NCBI GenBank assembly: GCA_009823395.1
Contig: CM020513.1
Span: 1,977,501 to 2,041,500 of the forward strand
Origin: Thamnaconus septentrionalis
Taxonomy: Eukaryota > Chordata > Actinopteri > Tetraodontiformes > Monacanthidae
Length of the DNA: 64,000 nt
Reading direction: 5' to 3'
The notes beneath the pieces were generated by a model that had not been told where the DNA came from, made no database searches, and worked only from the letters and a program-made list of their open reading frames with translations. Position 1 is the first letter of the stretch. Each line of letters opens with the position of its first letter. A program made the translations under genes and the position numbers. Below, piece by piece: positions 9,155-23,095 of the stretch.

Positions 9155-10590
9155 CTACGGGTGGATGACGACGCCGGGCATATGGCGAGAGATGAGAGAA
9201 ATCCAAAATAAATAAATAAAAGAATATATATGTGAAGGGTGGGGGGGGGGGGGGGAACGAGGCATGGTGTTAGTCAGGGTCTAAAGCGTGTGGCGACGCC
9301 GTGTTTCAAAATAAATAGTCGAGCGTTCCACGCGGGTGCCCACGTGAGATATTCTGAGAAATGGCCCTTCATACTGGAGCGCTGCCGTAATGTGCTGCTG
9401 TGTGACTGATGCACCCACCATCCCTTCACATCCCGGCCACCAGAACCGCAGCCTCATCTTTAAAACATGCATTGCAAATATTAAAAAAAAAAAAAAAAAA
9501 ATCAAGCAGATACAGTTTAATGAACACGAGACGGCCACCTCTGACCCCAGCCGCTCCGCCTCATCCATCATCTGTTTGTCTGCTTGATGGGAGCCAATTG
9601 GGATCCATTTATGAGGACTTGAGATTTACGGCCGACGGGGACGTTTAATTACAAGGAGTCGGCCGTTTGCTCCGCCGCCCATCTGCACTGCGGCACTTTG
9701 GCTTGGGCCCTGGGCCCGGGCTCACTCCGCATTAGCATGCCATTAGCTTTTATGGCTTACTGTTGGAAGTCAATTACAGTGGCTCAGGATGAGGGAAAAA
9801 AAAAAAAAAGAAATAAAATAAAGCATGATGAGACGTCTCGCCAGCGGCCTCCGCAGAGAGCGTTAATGGTGGGTGGGGATTGTGTAACCTGGCATGATTT
9901 CCTAAAATCCTTTGGATTTATCTCACACATCCATCAGGTGAAGGGCCCACGGGAAGTGTTTGGAAACAGGGGCGGCCTTTTACCTGAAGGGGGATTAGAC
10001 ACACCTGTCTATCACTCTCAGACCAACAAATTGGATTTTTGTTTCTTTCTTTTTTTTCTGCCGCTTGCTCAAGGCTTCCTCCTGGAGGCTGGAGAGCTGC
10101 AGCTGCTCACCGCAGTATTAGCTGGAGCACTAAAGTCTGGCCACTCAGGAAAGACAGGAGTGAAGGGAAAAACACATTTCCCTGGTGAGAAAAGCCTGAC
10201 TTGACCTCGAAATGCCATCCAGTTGCGATGATGGAGGCGCGACAACGGCAGCATAACGCAACCAGCAACCTCGTTCTGGCCGCTTTAAAGGGCAACTAGC
10301 AGCAGTTCTTTCCTGCTTTTGGAACAACTAAAAGATAGCCGATAGGTAAAACAACAAAAAACAGGGCTTCCTGTTGGAGGTTGACAAGATGGAGCTTAGT
10401 GATTGAGCCATGTATGTATGGACCATAACTAAACCATCATCATTTAATTTGAGCAGATTTTTGGCAGCATGCCTAAAAATGCACACATTACTTCCAGAGC
10501 TTGGTGTTCCCTTCAGCCGGTGGACTGCCTGGGCATTTTGAGCATTACTAATTTGTGTGTGTGTGTGTGCGTGTGTGTGTGTGTTCCAAC
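9155..10590 (-). other. pdzrn4: pdzrn4 intron (1436 bp)
   Basis: GT-AG intron with a poly-G run at 9239-9256, a poly-A run at 9481-9500 and a (GT)n tract at about 10553-10584 abutting the upstream exon's donor. TAAT-rich sequence at 9640-9790 looks like possible conserved non-coding DNA but was not compared with other species. Confidence 0.8.
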
Positions 10591-10692
10591 CTGCAACTCA
10601 GGTCTGGCAACCAGCAGCACGATGTTCTTGCACACATCGTTGGACAGTGCAGCCACAGCCTCCTGTCGGTCTTGGACGTCTTGCCCATTAAT
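10591..10692 (-). CDS. pdzrn4: pdzrn4 exon: end of PDZ2
   Basis: The 102-nt exon encodes INGQDVQDRQEAVAALSNDV followed by CKNIVLLVARPELQ (residues 197-230). This is the last strand and the alpha-B peptide-groove helix of PDZ2, with the first groove position in RQEAVAALS. The IVLLVARPE ending is closer to my recollection of PDZRN4 than of PDZRN3. The donor GTTGGA is followed at once by a (CA)n tract in the intron. Confidence 0.95.
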
Positions 10693-12037
10693 CTGCGGAC
10701 GACACGTAAACACAATCAGCGGGCCGGAAAGGAAGCCGGCCCCACATAATGCAATCCTTCCAAAAAAAAAAAAGAAAAAAAGTACATGCATAAACATATT
10801 CCTTTCATTCGGGGCCACCTCCGTGCGCGTCCACGACTTCGCTGCCTAATACGAGGCCGGAGCAGCCGGTGGCGGCTACGAATGGGCCAGTAGCTGTAGG
10901 CTGATGGAGCTGTTGTGTTGGCCGAAGACTCCGCCAGCGTACATACATCTAACCGTACAATTAACTGGCCAATGACAGGGGGCGTCCATCTTTTTGCCGG
11001 CAGAGTAATGGGCCTGTCACTGGTGGATAATAGTGCCAGAGCACACACACACACAGACACACAAAACGCAACCCTGGCTTAAATCACTCTTGCAAACACC
11101 TGGTAGATACTGGTCGACAATTAGAGGAACAGCGCCTTTGCACCCCATTCCCCCAACCCCCCCCCACCCTCCACCCTCTCACCCAATTGCTTCGGCAGCC
11201 TTTTTTTTTTTACTTCCTCTCCCATAATGCACACGTACACAGAAAGAATCTCTCTGCATGGATTCCCACAGCCTGCGCTCACTGCCCGCGTTCGTATCCC
11301 GCTTCAGCTTTATCTAAATATATGTGTGCGTATTAATCACGTAGATCTGCAATGAAAGAAGTAATTACAGTGGCGGAATACAGAGGGCGAAAGAGAGCGA
11401 TAGGCCTCCAGGAGGGACACTCCAGCGGGACAATCAGTCATCGAGGAAAATTAAATGGCCAAATGAGGCGGAAATGTTTCGCGATGTTGTGGTTAAGAAA
11501 CAGAGCACGTTTTCTGTGTCATCTTTTTTGGGGTTTTTGCAGCTCACTATTATCTATGTGATTTCAAATATTTTTTTTCTTCAAATAACATGGCTGAGAA
11601 AGACAAGATTTTTCTTCAGTGTATTGTGCTGTTTGAGTTGATTAAACTCAGTTACAACATTCAGAATTAATGTGTTCCATAAAAAAAAGAATCAGATCAA
11701 AATAATATTAATATGAGACAATAACTCTGAATCTTACATTCAGATATAATTTCCTGCCTTTCACATCCAGCATCCAGCATCCTCTGACTCTAGCCTGAAG
11801 GTGGCACTGGAGGGGTGGGGGGCCTGCGTGCAGCATCATCCTGACCCAGAACTCTTAAAGGCCGTGAATGGTGCTGAGTCTGACAGTCAAACAGCCGAGG
11901 GTGGTGGTGGTGGTGGTCATTCAGTCACAGCAGGGGCCCCTTTAAAGGCCCTGCCATTAAAGAGGAATGGACCCCCTCCCGTGCAGGGGGACGGCGGCAG
12001 GGCGTGCCAAATGTAATAGCAGTGAGTGCTACTGTAC
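10693..12037 (-). other. pdzrn4: pdzrn4 intron (1345 bp)
   Basis: GT-AG intron between the last two PDZ2 exons. It contains short poly-A and CA tracts. No gene or transposon was recognised. Confidence 0.8.
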
Positions 12038-12100
12038 CTGCAGGATACGATCGCCCTCCCGGATGCGTCCGTCCCTGGCGGCGATGCTGTTTGGGCTGAT
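12038..12100 (-). CDS. pdzrn4: pdzrn4 exon: middle of PDZ2
   Basis: This 63-nt micro-exon encodes [20 protein letters not shown] plus Q (residues 176-196). It covers the alpha-A helix and the [10 protein letters not shown] turn that is nearly invariant in PDZ domains of this family. It is flanked by TTCACAG and GTACAG splice signals and is phase 0 on both sides. It is the shortest exon after the first and would be missed by ORF length alone. Confidence 0.95.
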
Positions 12101-13715
12101 CTGTGAAGGTAGACAGGACACAGTGAGGCCTCGGGGAAAAAAAAAAAAACACTCCACGCGTTATTCCAACACGGTGCGGCTGAAAGTGTTTTAACTCGTC
12201 ATTCTGACCACACGCAGGTCAGAAGGCTGGATGAGAGGAGTCTACTTCTCCTCCCTGTTGTTTCTTATTTCAATTGTTCAACTGCTTCACTCTGTTGCCA
12301 CAGGAAGTCTTCTTTCGCTGTCTTAGCCGCTGAAATCTCAGTTAACCGAGTTGAAATTGTACCTGTCTCTCCCCGCTGTTGCATTCTGGGAGGTTTACGT
12401 TATTTACAGCCCATAATTCAGGCCTGGAGCGGCGGCGCTCCTGCCCGCCGCTGTAACTAATGTTGGTGAACGAGGGGGAAGGACACTCCTTCAGCGGCCA
12501 ATCAATTGGTGTCTGGGCCCATTGGTTGGGCTCCCTCCTATCAGGAGGAGGATCTCTGGAGACGCCGAGGTGCCGCGGCACTCCGTCTTCATGATGGTCT
12601 CCCCCTCCACTGAGGAGCACTCATTAAACTGGGAGGGAGGGGGCAGGGTCAGTAGACGGGAATGGGAAGGAAGGACCGGAACAAATGGAGCAAATTGAAA
12701 ATAATATTTCCGTTATGGAGGGAAGAGAAGCACCCGAAGCCTGTTTTATCAATAACAAGGAAATTATAGTCATCTATCAATTTTTGAAGATAATATCACA
12801 ATGTGCTGGTTTCGCATTTCTGAGGCGTCATCCTGAATTTGGGTTTCAATCAGTGTTTCTACCTCCGCATGTAAGGAGTGAGAAGAACAAAGGCAAAATC
12901 GGTTTGTGAGCTGTTGTTGATATTGACAGAAACACACAGTTGTAGAAATCAGATGATGATGTCACAAAGGGCAGCAGGCTCCGCCAGCTTAGCGAACAAC
13001 ACTGCCATTCAGGTGTCGGTTGCCACGTCTGTGAAGGCCTTGTTTTTGTCTCCTTCTGAACATGTGAAAGGGTCAAATATGCATCACATAGCAGGAGGCT
13101 AAAAATGAGTATTTTGCTGGATGCTGCAAACACAGGGCTAAATGTTTTCTGATAATAAATTAAATTTGCCAGTCTGCTTTAAAGCGGAGAAGATGGGTGT
13201 AGCGAGGGCTGCACAGAGGGGAAAACATGCGGACGCTGAGCATGTTCTCAAGAAGCTGCATCATCTTCGAAGTATCAAAGTATTTCCTGTTTGGAAATGA
13301 ACTTGCCATGTTCCCAGCCGCTCGCTGCCGCATTCTCACTCTCGCAAGATCAAAGCGCGTCACGCCTCCTTGAGCGCCTCCCGCACGCTGGTGACACTCT
13401 GCCTCTTCATCTCGAGTGGGGCGCCACGCCTCTATGCCCCGACTTTTGTGTGTCGCCGCAGAAACACTTAAAGATGCAGGCGGCCAGGAGCGGCGATTCA
13501 TATTCCCCTCGGTGCTCCAAGTGTCCGAGCAGACTTTGGGAAGTTGGGTGGAAATGGGGAGCAAGTCAGTGCTTTCCAACAAGTGGAAAACAGGGCCGAC
13601 GTTGGAGGACTGAACGTTGACGACGACAGGAAGCCAACAGGATTCTGTGTCTGCGCGGCATCTGACAGTTTAGTCATCTAAAGCTTCAGTCAGCTTCACA
13701 ATAACAACTGTCTCT

Positions 13716-14450
13716 GGTAATCAACTGCTGCTGAACGTGGAAAAGACCAATGAGACGGTGATTGACTTCAGGAAGAAGGGAACAACTCAGAGGCCGCCGC
13801 ACATCCTGGACAGGGAAGTGGAGTTGGTTGAGAAGTACAAGTACCTGGGAGTGACCATTGACAACCAACTGAACTGGAACGCCAACAGCAGAGCTGTGTA
13901 CAAGAAGGGTTGCAGCTGACTGAAGAAGAAACTGACATCCTTTAATGCGTGCAGCAAGACGCTGGAGATCTTCTACCAGTCTGGCGTGGCCAGCACCCTC
14001 TTTCCTCTGTGGTCTGCTGGGGAGGCGGCATCTCAGCCAGTGACTCCAGCAGACTGAACAAACTGATTAAGGAGGCTGGTTCTGTCATTGGCTGCAGACA
14101 GGAGACCTAAGAGGCAGTGGTGGAGAGGAGGAACAACCTATTATCCATCATGGACAACCAGGACCGCCCTCTCCACCACACACTGGACAGTGGAGCGTCT
14201 TCTCCAAGAGACTGAGACCGCTGCCTTGACTGAAGGAATGCTTCAGGAGATCCTTCCTGCCTAGAGCTATTACCCTATATTGCTCTTCCCCGCTGTGTGA
14301 CAGATAGCATTCTGAACATTTTTCCTGGACTCCATGGCAAATAATGCAGATGGTTGAGGAAACCTTGCTTATCCCTGCCACTGCAAAATTTAACTGTCTT
14401 TTGCACATCTGCTTTGGTTGTTCGTTGTACATAGATTGATTTGAGTGTTT
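13716..14450 (+). mobile_element. L2/CR1-superfamily LINE relic (C-terminal reverse transcriptase and 3' end)
   Basis: Translation gives NVEKTNETVIDFRKKG, then VEKYKYLGVTIDNQLNW, then after an in-frame TGA LKKKLTSFNACSKTLEIFYQ. This is the post-thumb region typical of L2/Rex1/Maui-like non-LTR elements of fish. Several stops and frame changes follow, so it is dead. The 3' part (14230-14450) runs into a T-rich tail. It lies antisense to pdzrn4. Confidence 0.8.
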
Positions 14451-14589
14451 TTGTAACTATCTTTCTATCTACAAGAGTCCAATTTTTATTTTATTTTAGA
14501 ATTTATGTTTGGGTTTGTTTATGTGCAGCAGTGGGCCAATTTACAAGATGACAAAACTGTAAACGAAAAAGAAAAAATGTAAAAAGACA

Positions 14590-14700
14590 TAATGCGAAAA
14601 ATAAATATATTTAATATAAAATAATATATGTATATATATATATATATATTTTTTAATATATATAGTATATATAGTTTAATATATATATAATATAATCAAG
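14590..14700. repeat. AT-rich (TA)n tract
   Basis: Alternating TATATA/TTTAATATA sequence, low complexity, just past the LINE relic. Confidence 0.85.
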
Positions 14701-15243
14701 TTGAAGGTAGTGAAAATAAAATAAAACAATTATTGAAAATAAATCACCGATGTGTGATTGTCAGACAAATGCTTTAGAATATTAAATGTCAGGTTTGATT
14801 CCCTGCCAATCTCAAACTCGGCCGTTATCACATCTTGCTGTTACTCTCTCATCATCCACGATACTGATTGCCTTTGCTCCGGAGTGTGAAAGGAGTAGGA
14901 CGTAAGAGAAACAAAAAAAAACAAAGTAAAGGAAAATTGAGAAGTAGCATCTGCCTTTTTGGCCTGAGAATATTCTTTTTTTTCATTTTCAAACAGCTCA
15001 AGGTCTAGGGGGGTGGATGTGTATATTCTGCATGTTTTACTGCCGTTTCTCAAAGCAAAGCAAGACGGGAGCAGATCAAAGAGATGCAATCCCCTCTTCA
15101 GAGTTATCTCAGGAGAGAGAGAGAGGGAGAAAAAAACTGGAAAAGTTTTCTTGTGGAAAACGAAGCAACACTCAGAGCGTTACACGGCGGAAATGAAGCC
15201 TTTGAAGTTTTATGATCTCGGGGGATCCAGTTTGCAGACTCAC

Positions 15244-15342
15244 CTCGCTGACAAAGATGGCCACGTCCTCCTCTTCATCGGTTCTGTAGCACAGGGTCAG
15301 TCCCAACTTCTCCTGGCTGTTGACCCGACACAGCTCCACCTC
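15244..15342 (-). CDS. pdzrn4: pdzrn4 exon: start of PDZ2
   Basis: The 99-nt exon (33 codons, phase 0 at both ends) encodes [20 protein letters not shown] and then [13 protein letters not shown], residues 143-175. KLGLT is the carboxylate-binding loop (the GLGF equivalent) of a class I PDZ domain, followed by strands 2 and 3. The acceptor is CGCCCAG and the donor GTGAGT. Spacing and sequence match PDZ2 of the PDZRN family, which binds C-terminal peptides of membrane or junctional partners. Confidence 0.95.
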
Positions 15343-17739
15343 CTGGGCGACACAGGGACAAAACCCATGTCGTCAGACGGTGTGCAGGTAATTGTTTAGA
15401 GTTTACAGATTTTATGAAAAATTCAAAGAAAAATTTAAAGGGCACATGCTTGTTTTTCCAAGCATGCGAAATGTGCAAGATAGGATAAGTTTTAGCAGAA
15501 GACTGTAAACAGAGGGCTATGTATGCTGTTTTCTGGACAAATTCAAAAACCCTTGTGTGACGCAATGACATGTAAAACAATTTCATTTGTTTAGAGTGAT
15601 CAAACATCTGACGGCATAAAGAGTGTTCCATCAAGTCAGTCAAAACAGCCAAAACTATGTCCTGAATGACAAAATTAAGCATGACGCAAAACCAATACAC
15701 AAGCTTGGTGCAACAACGGGTAACAATAGCAACACAAACACAGTTTTTTCTGTTTCACAGAAGATCATAAGATATCTTGTTTGGCAACTTCCAGCGCAAA
15801 AAATCCTTCTCCTCCTTCTTTCGGGGCTGTTTATTGAGTCTGGATTCTCCAGCTTTCATCTGACGCCTCAGAGTCTCTACGTGTTTGAACATGAAAGACG
15901 AGCTCGGCTGGCGCAGTTTTGATCGATGGGACTTTGATGAATGTCGCAAGACCTCAAGTGTTTTTTCCCTCATGCTGCTGCCAATTTATGGAATATTAGA
16001 CCGTAAATAAACTGTAATTATGCAAAAGCGGCCAGATATACACGATTCCCCTCAGCACAAAAGTCTTTTCCATCATCCCTGGGGGGAATCAACCAACTAT
16101 TGACTTACTAATCAGCTGTCGTCAAATATCCCAGGAGCCTCTTGAAACATTGCAATTACTTGGGAAGTGAACATGAATTCTGATCTCAAATAAATGCCTG
16201 CCAGAAGAGTGAACCAGCTCACCAGACCAACGATTCCTGACCATCAGACCAAGACGATTACTTCTGACCATCTAGTAGACCTCACAGACTGTATTCCTTC
16301 TCCATCTTAATCAAGGCCCAGGTACTCCAGGTTTAGGCGTGGACCCTTGTCGGACGTCGACGTCAACTAGTACGATTTTGACAAAGAATGTTTGAAGTGG
16401 GTTTGTTCCTTCTCACTTTCAATAAGCCGGCCGTCAGCAGTTGCTTCCTGAATTCATCACAAGTCAAAGAAAGTTGATCGGAAGGGGAAACGGATGGGCA
16501 ACGCGCTCTAACAAATCACTGGCGATGGATGAGCGAGATAGTGGGGAACGTGGTTTCCGAGGGATCCCGTTACTGCGCAGGGTTTAACAGCACCAAGTGC
16601 AGAGCGCTGCAGCCCCTTCACCTGGGGCATGAAGTGTGTTCCAATTACTCGTAAGCTGGCGGGCAACTTATGTACACAACACACTTTGCTCTTTGCCACA
16701 GCTGAGGCGCAGCAAAATGCCAAACGGCGGCAGGCTCAGGGGGTGTCGGAGGGAATCAAGTGTGAAATGGACTCTCCTCCCAAGTCTTTATTAGAGGAGG
16801 TGCAACACCAGCTCTCGGCAGCTGGGACGCCCGGGTCGAGGAGAGGGGGGAGATGTATGCAGGCGGCGGTGGTGGGAGGCCTCGCGGACGAACGGCTGGC
16901 GGAGGAGATTCATTTCCTCTCTGACGAGTGTGGCTTGGCTGCCGACGCTCGTGTCAGATGTGAGTGACCGCGGAGGAGCGGGAGAGATGAGATGGGTCGA
17001 GGCACCGCAGCCAGAGAGACGCCACCTGCTGCCTCTGGCAAGGCCGGCTGAGGTCTCACCAGCTGCTCTCCAACTCTGTGGGAAGAGAGATCTACCCCGA
17101 GTTTGGGTTGGAAAGAGAAAAACAAAATGCTAATGCGAGGATGCAGTTCGTGATTATGAACTGAAAACGAGAAAGCAAGTCGTCTGGCAACAACTGTTAG
17201 TGATATTTTTTTTTCAGGATGAGAACCGAGGCATGTCTTGGTTTCTCTTCCATTAACACTTACCTACTGTGCTACTGGGATCCTGCCGCTGATGCTGTTC
17301 TCTGACGGGGATGAATGCAAAATAGCTGCTGAATGGTTGCTAAAGGTAGAGCCTCTATTAAAACGTACAAAGAAAAATACAAAACGACACTAAAAAATTA
17401 TCCTTTTATTAGTAAATATTATGAGCTCAATTCATCACTTAGAAGATATTGTCGAGGACATTGTCTTCAACACTGTGATGCTCAGTTTATATCCTGGTTT
17501 GCTCGGTCCATGTTCAGTGAGGACGGGCAGGGAGCCGGTTTGTTTTGATGCATAAATACCGTAAAACTACGACACCTAGTGGTGAAATATGGACCCCTGC
17601 TGGAGGTTGTTTCTGTACTAGTGATTATGTAAGTATTTGACAAAAGAGTTTCTGGTGTATTCAATTTGTGTTTTTTTGCATCCTGCAAAGATAAAAAAAA
17701 AAAAAAAAACACATCAAGGGCAAAACTGAATAATTTTTC

Positions 17740-18300
17740 TCAGTCTTTCCTCGCTTACACGAAGACGGGTTTCTCTGAAAACGCACAAATATTTAATGGA
17801 TTCGGCCTTGTGTTTACATGAAGCCGGCGTTTTCACTGAAACCGCACATTTACTTTTTATTTATTTTCTTTTAGGTCGGCGGACTGGGATATTGAAGCAA
17901 GAAACCTAAATGACAAAAATGTTTGCGAACTTTTACTGGCACAACTCCCAGTCAACCTTAACGTGGACCTTGTAAGGCTTTGTGTTGTAAAATAACTCGA
18001 AGCAGAAGTTCAACTCTGTCGTTTATCCACATCGTCTTTTCACGAGCAATCTTCCTTTCTGTTCCTGCGATGCTAATGCTGTTAGCGAGCTCCTGCTTCT
18101 TTAAACACAGCGTGCTTCAGGTGTTCTTCTTCTTCTTCCACTTTCAGGTAGTAAACTAGCGGTGCCACACCAGGCCTGGCATAGGTACTGCATCGTTTTC
18201 AGTCGTTTCCAGCGTCTTCGTGTAAACGGGAAAATTGTTGAAGACGGTTTCGTCTAAACACGTTTTTTTCAACAGCGTTTTCGAAAATGTGTGGTTTCAA
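17740..18300. repeat. Probable DNA-transposon-derived repeat (GTGTAAAC/GTTTTCG family)
   Basis: Motifs such as TTACACGAAGACGG at the left and CTTCGTGTAAACGGG at the right recur in opposite orientation, with GTTTTC-rich flanks. This resembles a widespread fish repeat I recall, but no clean ends were found. Confidence 0.4.
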
Positions 18301-18388
18301 AAAAACGTCTCTTAGTCTTGGCGTTTCTATCTTGTTTTTCAATGCAGCACAGGCCTGAGGGAACCCAGCCAGTCAGCGACTACTTTGT

Positions 18389-18389
<1 letters not shown>

Positions 18390-18484
<95 letters not shown>
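18390..18484. repeat. (CA)n microsatellite, 95 bp
   Basis: Perfect AC dinucleotide run, first of a pair separated by about 154 bp of unique DNA. Confidence 0.98.
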
Positions 18485-18486
<2 letters not shown>

Positions 18487-18636
18487 CTTTAGGCTCCACT
18501 CATCCATCACTCACTTCTTCCCACACTTTTCCACCTCTGCAGCTCTCGCATATTGACAGTCGAGGTGTTTTTGGACCAGCGAGGAGCTTCTGCCGGGCCT
18601 GCACACATTCACACCTCGGCTGTACACCTCACCTAG

Positions 18637-18738
<102 letters not shown>

Positions 18739-18756
18739 AGACAAAAATAGCTGAAG

Positions 18757-18760
<4 letters not shown>

Positions 18761-18798
<38 letters not shown>
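18761..18798. repeat. (CAG)n microsatellite
   Basis: About 12-13 perfect CAG units. It is intronic and does not encode part of pdzrn4. Confidence 0.95.
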
Positions 18799-18799
<1 letters not shown>

Positions 18800-21700
18800 G
18801 TTAGCGCCGGCGTTTCATCTCTCGACAGGCTCCACCTGACGCGGAGCTCAGATCTCTAATTGACTGCCTGAAAGCAGATGACAACTTCAAATCAGGCAAG
18901 AAAACGCAGGGATTTGCCGCCACCGCAGAGCCACTCAGAACAAAGTGAGCCGCGAGAATCCGTCTTTATTTTAAGGACGTTGCACTAATAAGCCACCGGT
19001 GCCGGTATCATTAAGGCCACTCGTCTGCTGATGCAACAAAGGCCTCACGCTGGTAATTGGAGCCACCGGAGCGACGCCGCACCCCAATCGCATGCGGAGG
19101 CGCGACGTGAGAAGTTGTGCAAAAACTGTGGGAAACAATCCAAATATTCATTCTGGGGGATCTCTGTCTAAAAATGAAGCTTTAGGAATTACCTGCGGAA
19201 CTTGCACGGAAGCGTGTGCATGCATGCGTGCGTGTCAGTGTGTGACCCTGCAGTGTAGCACGTCACCACCTCTCCCCCTCCTCCACCCTCCTCCTCCTCC
19301 TTCGGCGCTCTTATTTCCCCTCTGGTTTGAAGACAGCATTGTGTGGAAGGAGAACACCCACTCGCACGCCTCGGTGGAAAGCGGCTGTCTCACCAACGTG
19401 AGCTGAGGAGCCCCTCAAACGCAGCCATCCAGCCAGCCAGCCAGTCAGCCATCCAGCGCAGCCGCCCTCCCTCTCTTTTGATTCCTCTCCATTTTCCGGG
19501 CGAGCTCTCCACCTCACATGAAGGAGAGCGCGGCGGCTTCTGACAGTAAATCAATGACAGCCTCGCCGTGATTAGGCGGAGAATATTGCCGCCCGCCGTC
19601 GAGCCGCGTCGGATGCTGTCACAATAATCGCACCTTTGATGAGCAGTAATTGAAAAAGCAGTCAGAAAAAAAAAATAATTAAATATGCACGCACGGCATT
19701 GACGGGCAGCTCTTCTCGCTCTCTCCCTGGGGGATTTATCTGAACTGAGAACGAGGGGGAATGGTTCCCCATGTGCCGCCGAGGAAGACGGATGAAGGGA
19801 TCCTAACAAATGTAAAGTGTTTATTTCACTTGCTGTCGTACCAACGAAGGGCAAAGACACTTGGATCAGTATCGGTTCAGCTCACCGGAACTGAAAGATG
19901 AGGAAAGGGCTGAAAAGGTCTCACTGAAGATGCCACTTTACTTCTGGAAGGGCAAACTGACATAGCAACAATCATTTCTCAGCTTATCCATCGAAACAAA
20001 AACAGGCACATCTGAGCAAACCGCACAGCAACTGACAGCAGGAAAAGTCGTTCTAGTCTGGATAAAAGTGTTGATAGCTGGGAGAAAAACATCAGCTCCT
20101 CTGAAGCGGTCGTAAATTCCTTCAACTTTTCCATCCCTGCTGCCTTCACGCCGCGACACGTCTGCAGCATTAAGCGCTGAACTTCTTTAAAGCCGCTAAA
20201 ACGAGGCCCCTCAAGTCCAAGACGTAAAATCAATAGAGACAAGAGTCTGACGTCAATAGGGCACTGAGTAAAGACTCGGCCTACAAAGTTTGTCTTGTAA
20301 TTTAAACATCGATAAAGCGATAACGCAGCAAGGAATGTTTGCACCGGACATCAGACCACTTAAAGCCTGTCAAGAGGAGGATTTCTGCAAACACCAGTAT
20401 TTAACTTCAGAGCTAAAATCCTAGATTCTCCCTTTTAGCGAGGCCCCTTTCCCCTTCTGCTTCTTTTGTAACCAGTTTCTGGCCCACGTTTCGTCAGGAC
20501 GCTGGTCTGGAGCCACAACACTGACGTGCGATTGTCTTTTATCCAGGATGGGGGCTGAAAATGAGCAGGACAGGTGTGTTTGGTCGGTGCGCTGAAAGAA
20601 TGTCACATAAAAGAGCTCCACTCCACTTCTCAACCTTCAGCCAGCTCCAGCTTACCCTGCCCTCGCTCCATTTGGAAATAAGTGCAACTTCTTCCTCCAC
20701 AGAAACTCAAGGACTCGCCACATCTTTATTAACCCAGCAGACATCACTGTCCTGCTGCATTAGAGAGGTGAATTGAATTCAGATGGTTTCCCTGTAATGG
20801 GATGCAAACTGCTATCCCCTATTCTGCTTTTGCTTCCTAGCAATAAAGGTAATTTAAAGAAATGTCTTCCCTTCATGCTCCTTCCTCTCCGTCAGCAGAG
20901 AGCGACGGACCGGCCCCGCCACATAGGAGGATTCGTACTCTGAGAGCTTTCAATTGACATACAGTAAGCAGGGCAGCATTAGTGCCGCATCTAGCTCTTG
21001 GAGCGTGAAATAAACTATAAAAAAATGCGAAGGCTGCAAAGCATGCACAGTATAATAGGATTTGTTAATAGCAATGAGGCATAAAGAGAGATTTTAATAT
21101 ATTATATTTGTTGTGATTTGACACCGAGGGCCTCGCTGATGATCCGAGCTGGTGCGCAGATCTTTTCAGAATGTGAAGAAACAGAGCCGGGCTCAGCGGG
21201 AGGAGGCATTCACAGCGAAGTCTAATGGAGTAAATGTGATGAGAGGCCGGGGGGGTGGCGGTGGGCGTTGGGAAGGGGTGTCGGATCAGCTGAAAGCCCT
21301 CTCCGCTGTGTGCTCACACTTCAATGACTTGGAAATAAAAGAAGGTACGACCAAAGCTGATGGAGCTGATTCAGAGTCTGTTTATGTTGCTGCGGCGCCG
21401 CCGAATCAGTGCATCCATTTGTTTACCTGCGCGTGTCAGAGATCAAGAGCCTGAAAAGCATCCAACACACTCTGTTCCTTGTTTTTTCCCAAAACAGAGC
21501 CACTGCTGCCACAAAAAAAGACACTTTAATAAGGTTTGATAGAGCTGAAGCCAAACAACAGGCTGGATTTTATTTCCTCCAGTGCTGTTATAACTATTCA
21601 AATCTCAGGTCTGAGGTCTTTGTTGGGGACGCAGGCGGCACACTCTCAAAAGCAAACGGTGCATTGCTGTGATCTGCCATCAGAGCCAATTAGCTGTGAT

Positions 21701-22216
21701 TCGTCATTCACACGCTAATTATTTGGCCTGATTAAATGTTTGCTGCCAATGTTAACTCATACTCACGCTTAGATTGTTTTCTAATTTTTTTCTCCAGCAA
21801 AAAAGGAAAACCCAATAACTTTGAGAAACAAATGAAAACAACAATGTAAACTAATGATACAAAGAATAAGATCATCTATTTAATACCTGAACAATAAAAC
21901 CAGAAGCCAATAACAACACAGCACAGAAGAGAGACAAGAGAGTTGAGAGTTGGATAATTTGAATATACAGAAGATTTCTGCAGAGACAAGATGTTAACAG
22001 ATTTTTACGGCTCCCTATGGAGTTCTATATTACTTGCAAACAGGATAAAAAAATCAAGACAATGCCTCTATATTAATCTGGATGGATAACAACGACAACA
22101 GCATCAACAAACCGTCTGCTGCAGCAGCACAAAACACTCAGAGCTATTTCAGCACCACGGACAGCAACACAGATCTCTGCCATCCACAGCAGTGACTTGG
22201 TGAAAAAAAGATGACA

Positions 22217-22334
<118 letters not shown>

Positions 22335-22992
22335 ATGGCCACAGCACCATGGTTGTGCTGTTCTGTTAGCAACCAACGTCTCCAATCAGACATTTAAAAC
22401 CTAATGAGATCAAGCATGACTTTGCATGCACACGGTGGAAAATGTAAGTGGTCCCTTTGCAACATCACCAAGGGGATTACAGTGATACCTCTCCTTATGT
22501 TTGCCTTTTGTTCTTCCCTCTAGGATTTGTTATGTGGTCTTTTTGTCTCCTTCCAAAATGGAAATATATGGAAGGTCCAACGAGTTGCATAGTTTCCAGC
22601 AGGAAAGGGTGCTGTTTGCAGGAGGCTGTAAACAGTTTTTGTCACTGTGTGTGTGTGTGTGTGTGTGTGTGTGGTTGGGGGGTAATAAATAATTCAAAGC
22701 TTCTGAGTTGGAGTCAAAGATAAAAAAAAAAAAAATATTGATCTAACGATGGGGAAAAAATAATTGACCTTTAAGCAACTCACTTAAGCATGATGATGAT
22801 GAAAAAGCAAAGCAAGAGGGCAAAACGAGCTAAAAATGTGTGTAGAATACCGTGGGGCCGCATTTGGAACCACCCTATCAACAACGCTTGTTTGCAAATC
22901 AGTGAAGCTCAGTGAACTCAACCAATTCTGGGAGTTCATCCCTCCTCGTCATCGTCATCCCTCCATCCATCGCTCGGAGTGCGAGAGCTCAC

Positions 22993-23095
22993 CTCATACT
23001 CGAACTCCTCCGTCCTGTCTCCATCGACCGGGACTGGGGAGAGGTAGTCAGTTCCTTCATAGTAGTCCTGGTCCAATGTGTGCAGGGAGTGACAG
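22993..23095 (-). CDS. pdzrn4: pdzrn4 exon: acidic linker between PDZ1 and PDZ2
   Basis: The 103-nt exon begins with the C that completes the split serine codon and then encodes CHSLHTLDQDYYEGTDYLSP through TEEFEYE (short-isoform residues 109-142). The acidic, tyrosine-rich segment ending FEYE immediately before the PDZ2 start is characteristic of PDZRN3/4. The acceptor is TGACAG and the donor GTGAGC. The phase agrees exactly with the exons on both sides, which supports both boundaries although the exon is too short to stand out as an ORF. Confidence 0.92.

Larger units (their letters stand above)
12101..15243 (-). other. pdzrn4: pdzrn4 intron (3143 bp)
   Basis: GT-AG intron inside PDZ2. It carries a LINE relic at 13716-14450 and an AT-rich tract at 14590-14700. 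The rest is unrecognised unique sequence. Confidence 0.8.

Noticed and set aside
13737..13919. A separate 60-aa gene
   Set aside because: It is an open piece of the decayed LINE reverse transcriptase.
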